Shown here: positions 40,943-51,788 of the stretch, piece by piece
How positions within the stretch are numbered: position 1 is the stretch's first letter
Layout of the letters: every line of letters begins with the position of its first letter
Origin: a bacterium
Lineage (GTDB): Bacteria > Krumholzibacteriota > Krumholzibacteriia > LZORAL124-64-63
NCBI GenBank assembly: GCA_014730255.1
Contig: WJIQ01000176.1
Span: 1 to 53,846 of the forward strand
Reading direction: 5' to 3'
DNA length: 53,846 nt
Position numbers and translations under genes: made by a program
The notes under the pieces: model-generated
The model's database searches: none
The model's input: only the letters and a program-made list of their open reading frames with translations
What the model was told of the DNA's origin: nothing

Positions 40943-42496
40943 ATGATCGCGCCCGGTCACGACCATCCGCGGGTCGTCGTCCTCGACTTCGGCTCGCAGG
41001 TCAGCCAGCTCATCGCGCGGCGCCTGCGCGAGGTCCAGGTGTTCAGCGAGATGCGGCCCTACACGGCCTGGCAGGAGGTGCTCGAGGATCCGCTGGTGGC
41101 GGGCATCATCCTCTCCGGAGGGCCGTCGAGCGTGATGGACCCGGGTGCGCCGGACGTGGACCCGCGGCTCTTCACCGCCGGCAAGCCCCTGCTCGGCATC
41201 TGCTACGGCATGCAGCTGATGTGCCACAAGCTCGGCGGCCGCCTCGCCCCGGCGCACAACCGCGAGTACGGGCATGCCGAGATCGAGATCGAGCGCGAGG
41301 GCCTGCTGTTCGCCGGCCTGCCGATCCGACAGCCGGTGTGGATGAGCCATGGCGACCACGTCGAGGCCCTGCCGCCGGGGTTCGAGGTCCAGGCCCGCAC
41401 CGAGACCATCCCCTTCGCCGCCGCCGCCGATCCTTCACGCAACCTGTACGCCGTGCAGTTCCATCCCGAGGTCGCGCACACCGCGCACGGCCTGGCGATG
41501 ATCGAGGCCTTCGCGCGTAAGGTCTGCCGGGTCGAGGACCGGTGGACCGCCGCCGCCTTCGTCGAGGAGGCGGTGCGGGAGATCCGCGATCAGGTGGGTG
41601 ACCAGCGCGTGCTGTGCGCGGTCTCCGGCGGCGTGGACAGCACCGTGATGGCCACGCTGGTCGACCGGGCGATCGGCCACCGGCTGCACGCGGTGTACGT
41701 CGACAACGGCGTGATGCGGGCCGGCGAGAGCGATCAGGTCGAGGCCGACCTCAACGAGTTCCTGCACGATCCGCTGCAGCGCGTCGATGCGCGCGAGGTC
41801 TTCCTGTCGCGCCTCGCCGGCGTCAGCGACCCCGAGACGAAGCGCAAGATCATCGGCGGCACCTTCATCGAGGTCTTCAAGGAGGCCACGCGCGACCAGG
41901 GCCCGTTCGGGTTCCTGGCCCAGGGCACGCTGTACCCCGACCGCATCGAGTCGGTATCGGTGCATGGTCCGAGCGCCTCGATCAAGTCGCACCACAACGT
42001 CGGCGGGCTGCCCGCCGAGCTGGGTTTCGACCTCGTCGAACCGCTGCGCGACCTGTTCAAGGACGAGGTCCGGCGCGTCGGGCGGGAACTCGGCATACCA
42101 GCGCACCTGTTGAAGCGGCATCCGTTCCCCGGGCCCGGCCTGGCGGTGCGGATCCTGGGCGAGGTCACCCCCGAGCGGGTTGCGCTGCTGCAGGCGGCCG
42201 ACCGTATCTTCATCGACGAGCTGAAGACCTCGGGCCAGTACGACGCGATCTGGCAGGCGGGAGCGGTCTTCCTGCCGGTGCACTCGGTCGGCGTGATGGG
42301 CGACGAGCGGACCTACGAGAACGCCATCGCCCTGCGCGCGGTCACCAGCCTGGACGGGATGACGGCCGACTGGGCGCGCATCCCGACCGAGATCCTCGCG
42401 CGGATCTCCAACCGGATCATCAACGAGGTGCGGGGCGTCAATCGTGTGGTCTACGACATCAGCAGCAAGCCGCCGAGCACCATCGAGTGGGAGTAG
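40943..42496 (+). CDS. guaA: GMP synthase (glutamine-hydrolysing)
   Basis: 517 residues. The N-terminal glutaminase domain has the nucleophile Cys87 in GICYGMQLM and a downstream HPEVAHT; the ATP-pyrophosphatase domain has SGGVDS (228-233); the C-terminal dimerisation domain ends KPPSTIEWE, the usual GuaA terminus. It converts XMP to GMP. AAGGGG precedes the ATG. Its last 53 bases overlap the next gene in another frame. Confidence 0.97.
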   Translation: MIAPGHDHPRVVVLDFGSQVSQLIARRLREVQVFSEMRPYTAWQEVLEDPLVAGIILSGGPSSVMDPGAPDVDPRLFTAGKPLLGICYGMQLMCHKLGGRLAPAHNREYGHAEIEIEREGLLFAGLPIRQPVWMSHGDHVEALPPGFEVQARTETIPFAAAADPSRNLYAVQFHPEVAHTAHGLAMIEAFARKVCRVEDRWTAAAFVEEAVREIRDQVGDQRVLCAVSGGVDSTVMATLVDRAIGHRLHAVYVDNGVMRAGESDQVEADLNEFLHDPLQRVDAREVFLSRLAGVSDPETKRKIIGGTFIEVFKEATRDQGPFGFLAQGTLYPDRIESVSVHGPSASIKSHHNVGGLPAELGFDLVEPLRDLFKDEVRRVGRELGIPAHLLKRHPFPGPGLAVRILGEVTPERVALLQAADRIFIDELKTSGQYDAIWQAGAVFLPVHSVGVMGDERTYENAIALRAVTSLDGMTADWARIPTEILARISNRIINEVRGVNRVVYDISSKPPSTIEWE

Positions 42497-45197
42497 GACC
42501 GGGCTGCTCATCCTGGCGTCGCTGACGGTCCTGGCTCCGCTGGCGATGGCCGCGAGCGACGAGCTGGCCGCGCTACGCTCGGAGCGGCGTGCCCAGGTGC
42601 GCGCCGGGACCATGGCCAAGGCCGGCACGCCAGGGGAGTTCGGCCTGCTGGTCATCCCCGTCGATTTCCGCGATCGACGGTATGCCTCCCCGCCGGCGCT
42701 CGACGATCGCCTCGACGGCGGCCCCGGCTCGCTCGTCCACTACTTCGACGTGGCCTCGCAGGGGCGCACCCGCCTCCACGTGGTCACCACCGACGTGGTG
42801 TCGCTGCCGGGCGATCGGCTGGACTACTCCGACCTGGATCTGCAGGGGACGACCCGACTCGAGGCGCTCGCGACCGGCGCGCTCGCCGGGGCGGTGAGCC
42901 TGGGGGCGAGCTTCGCCGACGTCGATCGCGACGGGGACGGCGAGGTCGACGGCGTGCTGATCCTGCATGCGGCCGCGGGCCTGGAGAACGACCCCGACGG
43001 GCTGATCGCGCCGGTCCAGTACTTCCTGACCGCACCGGTGTCCGAATCCGGCACCCGCGCCCGGCTCTTCGCCGTCGCCGCCGCCCGCAGTTCGCTCGGC
43101 CTGTGGGCCCACGAGACCGCGCACCTGCTCGGACTGGAAGAGCGTTACGACGTCCTCTTGCCGGCGTCGTCGGAGATGCAGCCGCGGGGCGGCCTCGGCC
43201 GGTTCAGCCTGATGGCGTCGGGCTGGATCGGCAGCGGGGACGGCACCGATCCGGCGCTGCCCGATGCCTACTCCCGGCTGCAGCTGGGCTGGGTCGACCT
43301 CGCCGACACGCTGGGCCACGGCACCGTCGTGCGTCTGCGCTCGTCGCTCTCGGCGCCCGATCGGCACATGCTGGTCGAGCGGCGGGACGGCCCGCGCACC
43401 GCTCCCTACGACGTCTGGGCCACGGACGACCGCGCGGTGGCGTACCGGATCGACGAGGCGTACGCCGAGGGCGAGGTGGGCGGGCCGCCGGGGGCGCGCT
43501 GGCAGCGCGTGGAACTGCTCGAGGCCGACGGTGACGACGACGTCCGGCAGGGAACGTCCGATGGCGACGTGAGCGACCTCTTCCCGACCGACGGCACGAG
43601 CCAGGACCTCGCGGCGGACACGGTGCCGGGCTCGGGGATCCACGCGATCGCCGACACGGGGATCCGGGCCCGGTTCACCGTGGTCGATGGTCGGGCCGTG
43701 GTCGAGGACCTCAACATGCTGCCCTGGGCCGACGTCCGCGTCGCATTCCCCGACGGCGGGGCGGATGGCGAGGTGACGGTCGTCGCGCGGGTGGACACCG
43801 CACCGGCCATGCCCGTGGAGATCACCGTGCGGCTGGAGCCCTGGCCGATGTTCTGGGGGGCGTTCGAGACCGCCAGCGGGCTGGAGACGATGGTCGAGGT
43901 CACGCTCGTCCCTTCGGCCGGCTCCGGGTGGGCCAACTACGCGCTGGCCGGGCCGCTACGCTGGCGACGGACCGACGACGTGCCCGACGGCGCGGTCACC
44001 CCGATGGCGATCACGGTGCTCGCCGGCGCGACCGGGCACTACACCCTGGCCTATCCATGGGACACCGACCACGCGCCCCTGGACATCGACGCGGCCTGGA
44101 CCGATCGCTGGCGCCGCTACGGGACGGTGGCCACGAACTCGTGGTATCGCTGGCCGGACGCGCCGGGCGGGGCGCCCGCGGCCGGTCCGGTGCTCGCGTG
44201 CGTGGCGGCGGCCGACAGCACCGGCGCCGGCTGGCCGGCGGTGCGCTACGCCAACGGCGCCTGGTCGCGGCTGGTCACCCCGCCGCTCGGACACGGCGTC
44301 GCCTGGGTGGGCTTCACCCACGCGGTGGACGTCGAGGTGCTTTACCCGGGGCGGGCGGTGGACGCGGCCACGATCACCTGGGTCGCGCCGTCCGGAACCC
44401 GCGTCCCGGCCGCGCCGCAGGACGGGTGGATCGGCGCCTGCGATCCACGCAGCGGTCACGAGCTGGCCGGGGCGCCGGCGTTCGCGGTGGCCGACTCGTT
44501 GCGGGACGACCTGTCCCCGGTGTGGCGGGCCGAGGTGGTGCCGGTCCCCGATCCGGCGCGGCATGGTCCCGGTCCCTGGCGCCTCGCGTTCGAGTTCGCC
44601 AGCAACGCGGTGTGGCGGGGGCGCGGCTGGCTGCTGCGCGACGTCTCCGGCGACACGTCGACGCCGCCGGACGCGTTTCCGGTGCGCCTGGGCGATGGCG
44701 TACTCACCTGGCAGCCGCCGCTCGGCCACGTCACGACGAGCTATCGGATCCAGCGACGCGCCGACGACGGAAGGACCTGGGTCGACCTCCAGGCCGTGCC
44801 GGCGGGCCAGCGCACGGTGACGCTGGACGCGCTGGGCATCCCCCTCGCCCGGCGGGTCGAACTGCGCGTGGTGGCGGAGGCGGGACCGTCGATCGTCTCG
44901 CGTGCGGTGGTCGCCACGGGGACGGCCGGGACCGGCGCCCTGGGCGCGCCGCGCCCCAATCCGGCCGCGGGACTCGTCCGTTTCGACGTCGACCCGGCCG
45001 GGAGCGACGGCGCGGAGCTCGTGATCTACGACCGGCGCGGCCGGCGCATCTGGTCGCAGCCGGTGGCCGGCGGTCCGGGGCAGGTCGTCTGGGACGGTCG
45101 CGACGCCCGTGGCCGGCGGGTCGCCTCGGGTCTATATATCGTGCGACTGGAAGGCGAAGGATGGACCCGAACCCGCCAGGTGACATGGCTGCATTGA
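42444..45197 (+). CDS. Secreted M6-type metalloprotease with C-terminal FlgD-like Ig domain
   Basis: 917 residues. The signal peptide (hydrophobic GLLILASLTVLAPLAMA) follows an Arg-containing n-region. The protease motif is HETAHLLGLEERYD (His223, Glu224, His227), followed by RFSLMASGWIGSG, as in immune-inhibitor-A-like M6 enzymes; DVDRDGDGEVDG upstream looks like a calcium site. The C-terminal 80 residues (from about 838: PRPNPAAGLVRFDV...GRRVASGLYIVRL) form a FlgD-type Ig / secretion-signal-like domain frequent in FCB bacteria. GTG 42444 lies within guaA; no better start retains the signal peptide. It overlaps the next gene by 13 bases. Confidence 0.82.
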   Translation: MWSTTSAASRRAPSSGSRTGLLILASLTVLAPLAMAASDELAALRSERRAQVRAGTMAKAGTPGEFGLLVIPVDFRDRRYASPPALDDRLDGGPGSLVHYFDVASQGRTRLHVVTTDVVSLPGDRLDYSDLDLQGTTRLEALATGALAGAVSLGASFADVDRDGDGEVDGVLILHAAAGLENDPDGLIAPVQYFLTAPVSESGTRARLFAVAAARSSLGLWAHETAHLLGLEERYDVLLPASSEMQPRGGLGRFSLMASGWIGSGDGTDPALPDAYSRLQLGWVDLADTLGHGTVVRLRSSLSAPDRHMLVERRDGPRTAPYDVWATDDRAVAYRIDEAYAEGEVGGPPGARWQRVELLEADGDDDVRQGTSDGDVSDLFPTDGTSQDLAADTVPGSGIHAIADTGIRARFTVVDGRAVVEDLNMLPWADVRVAFPDGGADGEVTVVARVDTAPAMPVEITVRLEPWPMFWGAFETASGLETMVEVTLVPSAGSGWANYALAGPLRWRRTDDVPDGAVTPMAITVLAGATGHYTLAYPWDTDHAPLDIDAAWTDRWRRYGTVATNSWYRWPDAPGGAPAAGPVLACVAAADSTGAGWPAVRYANGAWSRLVTPPLGHGVAWVGFTHAVDVEVLYPGRAVDAATITWVAPSGTRVPAAPQDGWIGACDPRSGHELAGAPAFAVADSLRDDLSPVWRAEVVPVPDPARHGPGPWRLAFEFASNAVWRGRGWLLRDVSGDTSTPPDAFPVRLGDGVLTWQPPLGHVTTSYRIQRRADDGRTWVDLQAVPAGQRTVTLDALGIPLARRVELRVVAEAGPSIVSRAVVATGTAGTGALGAPRPNPAAGLVRFDVDPAGSDGAELVIYDRRGRRIWSQPVAGGPGQVVWDGRDARGRRVASGLYIVRLEGEGWTRTRQVTWLH

Positions 45198-47455
45198 CGC
45201 GCGCGACCCGACTCCTCGTGACCCTGCTGACCCTGGCCTCGGTGGCGACGGGGGCCGTCCTGCACGACCCCTGGCTGGCCCGCCTGCAGGTGGGCGAGTT
45301 CCGCGATCCCGACGACGTCGCCCTGACCGGGGACGGCTGGCCGGCCGACCTGCTCGCCCCGCTGACCGTCGACCCGGGCTGGCTGGTCGGGGTGCCTGCG
45401 ATCGTGTCCGCGGACCGCTTGCCGCGGGGCGCCGAGCAGATGACCTGGCGGCTCGCCTTGCCCGGCCTCGGCAGCGCCGAGCTGGCCGAGCGCTTCCACC
45501 ACCGCGCCCGGGCGAACGCGCGGCGGATCGTGGCCATGACGGATCCGGGTGCCGCGCCGGCCGCGACCATCGACGACCTGGTCGCCCCCTGGGGCGGGGC
45601 GGCGGCGCGTCTGCGGGCGAGCCGCCTCTGGGAGGCCGGGCGCTGGCCGGAGGCCGCGGCCGCATGCGAGGAGATCCTCGCGGCGCGGGACCGTCTGGGC
45701 CTGGAGGCCAGCGAGGTGCTGGTCTGGACGCTCCGCCACGAGCGGCTGCGGGCCGCCGATGGGCGCCCGGTGGATCTCGAGCGGATCTGGTCGGTGCTCG
45801 ACGACCTCGGCCTTTACGACACGCGCAGCGGATGGGCCGTCTGGCTGGCCATGCGCCGGGCTCGCGAACTGCCGCCGCTGCCGGCGGGCGCCGGCGAGAT
45901 CGCCGGTCGGGTGCTCGCCACCGCCGGCAAGCTCTGGATGGACGGCGACGAGCTGGCGGCGGCCGGTCTGCCGCGAGACGTCGAGGCCGGGCTCGGCGCC
46001 CTGCTGCTGCCGCGGAGCGAGCTCGGGGCGCACTTCGCGAGGTTCCCGGATCCTCCATCCGATGGCCGGCATCAGGGGTACTGGCTGCGGGGCCAGCGAC
46101 GGCTCGACAGCTCGGCGGGGAACGTCGAACGCCTCGCCCGGCTGCCGGGACTGAAGGATGGCCACCGCCTCGATCTATGGCGACGCGCGAGCGAGAAGCG
46201 CCTGCTGCGCGGGGAGTGGTCCGCCGGCCTGGACGACCTCGAGCGCGGTCTCGCCCTGATGGACAGCGAGGCGTCCTCGGGCATGCGGCGCCGGCTGCGC
46301 GAATGGTCGGTCCAGGCGCTCGCGCTGGCGCTCGCCCGGGATCGCGCCGGCGACGCGGACCGCATCGTCGCCATGACCGAGGCGTCGCTCCGGGGCCCGG
46401 CGCGCGACGAGTTCCACGAGGATGCCGCGGCCCTCCTGGCCCGGCTTGAGGCCCCGGTGACGCCGGCCGGCGGCTGGCGCACGCCCCAGGAAGGGCTGGT
46501 CCGGCTCGGCGCCGCGCCGCCGGTCAACAGCCGCGATCCGGCTCGCCTGCCCGATCCCGCGGCCTGGCGGCACCAGTCGTGGCGCCACTGGGCCGACTGG
46601 GGCCTCGCGCTGGCCCGGGAGGCGACCGCGCCGGCGGACGTGGCGTACCGGGAGGGCCTGGCCGCGGTCCGGGCGGCGACGGGGCAAGAGCAGCGCCACG
46701 CGCTCGGCTGCTCGGTGGCGGCGACCCGGTTGCGCGGCACGACGCTGATCGAGCCGCTCCTGAGGTTCGCGCTGCACCGGGACGTCGAACGCATGTCCGG
46801 CCAGCGCGCGGTCCCATTCTCCTCGCCGATCGACGGCCTGCGCACGCGGGGGCCGTGGACCGGGATCGACGAGCAGCTCCGCTGGCATGCCGTGCTCGGC
46901 GTCGCGCTCGCCCTCGGCGACGATCGTGGCATGATCGCCGTGGCGGTCCGGCTCCCGTCCGCCGGCGTGGACGACGCGACCCTCCTCAGATTCTGGTACC
47001 CGGTGCCCGGCGATCCGGCCGTGCGGCGGGCGCTCGCCGGCTCCGGGCTGCCGCCGGAACTGCTGCTGGGCATCGCCCGGAACGAATCGCTCTTCGAGCC
47101 GGCGATCCGGTCGCGGGCCGGCGCCCTCGGCTACATGCAGATCATGCCGTTCCACTATCAGGAGCCGGCCGCTCCGCCCGGCGAGGCCCACTGGTCGCAC
47201 CCGGAGACCAGCCTCGAGGCGGCCGCGCGGATCCTCGGTGGCGAGGTGCGGGCGAGCGACGGAGACCCCTATCGCGCGGTCGCCGCTTACAACGCCGGTC
47301 GCGGCGCGGTCCGGCGGTGGGAACGGCAGCTCGGCGGAACCGGGGATCCGGACCTGTTCTGGGCGTGGATCGGCTATCCCGAGACCCGGGGCTACACCCT
47401 GCGGGTCCTGCGCGACCGCGAGATCTACCGCGAGATGTTCGGGGCCGCCCGGTGA
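45185..47455 (+). CDS. Slt-type soluble lytic transglycosylase
   Basis: 756 residues. A signal peptide (TRATRLLVTLLTLASVATGA) leads into a long alpha-helical superhelix (about 80-600), as in Slt70. The C-terminal GH23 domain has ELLLGIARNESLFEPAIRSRAGALGYMQIMP with catalytic Glu634, AAYNAGRGAVRRW and YPETRGYTLRVL. It cleaves peptidoglycan in the periplasm, releasing anhydromuropeptides. An in-frame ATG at 45161 has a stronger ribosome site (GGAAGG) but would put acidic residues before the signal helix, so 45185 is preferred with moderate confidence. Confidence 0.87.
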   Translation: MAALTRATRLLVTLLTLASVATGAVLHDPWLARLQVGEFRDPDDVALTGDGWPADLLAPLTVDPGWLVGVPAIVSADRLPRGAEQMTWRLALPGLGSAELAERFHHRARANARRIVAMTDPGAAPAATIDDLVAPWGGAAARLRASRLWEAGRWPEAAAACEEILAARDRLGLEASEVLVWTLRHERLRAADGRPVDLERIWSVLDDLGLYDTRSGWAVWLAMRRARELPPLPAGAGEIAGRVLATAGKLWMDGDELAAAGLPRDVEAGLGALLLPRSELGAHFARFPDPPSDGRHQGYWLRGQRRLDSSAGNVERLARLPGLKDGHRLDLWRRASEKRLLRGEWSAGLDDLERGLALMDSEASSGMRRRLREWSVQALALALARDRAGDADRIVAMTEASLRGPARDEFHEDAAALLARLEAPVTPAGGWRTPQEGLVRLGAAPPVNSRDPARLPDPAAWRHQSWRHWADWGLALAREATAPADVAYREGLAAVRAATGQEQRHALGCSVAATRLRGTTLIEPLLRFALHRDVERMSGQRAVPFSSPIDGLRTRGPWTGIDEQLRWHAVLGVALALGDDRGMIAVAVRLPSAGVDDATLLRFWYPVPGDPAVRRALAGSGLPPELLLGIARNESLFEPAIRSRAGALGYMQIMPFHYQEPAAPPGEAHWSHPETSLEAAARILGGEVRASDGDPYRAVAAYNAGRGAVRRWERQLGGTGDPDLFWAWIGYPETRGYTLRVLRDREIYREMFGAAR

Positions 47456-48018
47456 GCGAGGCGGACCAGCAACCGCTGCGCAACGCGATCCACCTGGCGA
47501 CCGGCCTGGCGGCGCCCTGGGTGCTGCTGATGCCGGATCCGTGGATGCGCTGGGGCATCGTCGCGATGGTCGTCGTCGCGCTGGCGATCGACCTGGCGCG
47601 CACGGTGTTCGGACGCGCGTGGCTCGATCGCCTGCTGCCGGGCGTCTATCGTGACCGGGAACCCCTGGGCCTGTCCGGGGCGACGTTCCTGACCATCGGG
47701 TATCTGGCGGCGGTGTGGCTGTTCCCGCCGCCGGCGGCGGCGGGCGGCATCCTGGCGCTGGCCGTCGGCGATCCCGCCGCGGCCGTGGTGGGGCGCTGGT
47801 ACGGCGCGCGGACCGGGCGCCCGGGGAAGACCTGGGCAGGCTCGGTCGCCTGCTGCGTGGCCTGCATCCCGGCGCTCTGGCTGCTATCCCCGTTCGGGCT
47901 GCCGGCGGCCGCGGCGGGCGGCGCCATGGCGGCGCTGGTCGAACGGCGGGCCGGGCCCCTGGACAACGTGCTGGTGCCCGTCGCGGTGGCCATGCTCCTG
48001 AACCTCTGGGTGGTCTGA
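47452..48018 (+). CDS. Polyprenol/dolichol-kinase-like membrane protein
   Basis: 188 residues with five or six membrane helices. GDPAAAVVGRWYGARTGRPGKTWAGSVACC resembles the nucleotide-binding signature of the dolichol kinase, phytol kinase and CTP:phosphatidate-transferase-like family. Bacterial members have mostly uncharacterised lipid-phosphorylating roles. GTG 47452 overlaps the upstream stop by four bases, so it is coupled to the transglycosylase gene; a polyprenol substrate would fit a wall-recycling context, but this is inference. Confidence 0.7.
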   Translation: MSEADQQPLRNAIHLATGLAAPWVLLMPDPWMRWGIVAMVVVALAIDLARTVFGRAWLDRLLPGVYRDREPLGLSGATFLTIGYLAAVWLFPPPAAAGGILALAVGDPAAAVVGRWYGARTGRPGKTWAGSVACCVACIPALWLLSPFGLPAAAAGGAMAALVERRAGPLDNVLVPVAVAMLLNLWVV

Positions 48019-48057
48019 GGAACCTCCCGGGGCGGGAACACCGCCCGCGCTGGGCGG

Positions 48058-48086
48058 TTGACACCCCTGGGGACCCCCCTTAGTTT
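48058..48086 (+). promoter_or_regulatory. Sigma-70-type promoter of secA
   Basis: Perfect TTGACA (48058-48063), 17-base spacer, weak TAGTTT (48081-48086). The start near 48093 leaves a leader of about 50 bases that contains a strong hairpin. Confidence 0.55.
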
Positions 48087-48089
48087 CCT

Positions 48090-48117
48090 GCGGCGGTCGC
48101 GTCGACGGGACCGCCGC
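48090..48117 (+). promoter_or_regulatory. Hairpin at the 5' end of the secA leader
   Basis: GCGGCGGTC (48090-48098) and GACCGCCGC (48109-48117) form nine perfect pairs with a 10-base loop. It ends 27 bases before the ATG; the Shine-Dalgarno GGGAG (48132-48136) lies outside the stem. It could stabilise the mRNA or take part in control of secA translation; alternatively it ends read-through from the preceding gene. Confidence 0.4.
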
Positions 48118-48144
48118 GAATCCTTCTCTGCGGGAGACATCACG

Positions 48145-51177
<3,033 letters not shown>

Positions 51178-51253
51178 ACCCTCCGGTTGCGGGGCTCCGG
51201 ACCGCGTGATAGGTTGACGCACCGAAACCCGGGACCGCACCCCGAAAGGCGCC

Positions 51254-51736
51254 ATGGAGCATCTCAGAACGCGCTTACGACGGCTCCTGCTGCTCCTGCT
51301 CGACGCGCTCGAGAACCGCGAGGACGAGCACCGCGTCTCCTCCGCTGACCTGCGTGAACTGATGCGGGCGGTGGGCCTGGACGACGACGACCTGGAGGAG
51401 CTGCTGCAGTGGTCCGGGCAGCGCTCGCTGATCGAGCCGGGCGAGGCGTGGCTCTCGGCGAACCTCGTCAACCGGGCCAGCGACTCGGCCCTGCGGCTGA
51501 TGGGGCAGCGCGAGGACGAGCTGGTCACCGTCGCGGCGTTCGGCTACCTGCTCCGGCTGGTCCGCACGCGCCAGATCACGGCCGAGCAGATGGAATCGAT
51601 GATGCAGTTCGCGCAGCTCGTGCCGGAGGGGCCACTGAGCCCGGGCGACCTGTCCCCGTTGCTCGACCGCGTCGTGTTCCACGATCCCGGCCGGGGGTGG
51701 ATCGACGAGGCCGCCGCGCTCGGCCGCGCGCACTGA
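51254..51736 (+). CDS. Smg/DUF494-like protein
   Basis: 160 residues, mainly helical. RDxxL-type start, GLDDDDLEELLQWSG, AFGYLLRLVRTRQITAEQMESMMQFAQ and the C-terminal LSPLLDRVVFHD resemble the DUF494/Smg family, which is often encoded next to topA or dprA, as here (topA follows). Function in the family is unknown. GAAAGG precedes the ATG. Confidence 0.7.
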   Translation: MEHLRTRLRRLLLLLLDALENREDEHRVSSADLRELMRAVGLDDDDLEELLQWSGQRSLIEPGEAWLSANLVNRASDSALRLMGQREDELVTVAAFGYLLRLVRTRQITAEQMESMMQFAQLVPEGPLSPGDLSPLLDRVVFHDPGRGWIDEAAALGRAH

Positions 51737-51788
51737 GTCCGTGACCACGCACGCACCGTCCATCCCGCGAGGGAGGAGACCCAGCTCC

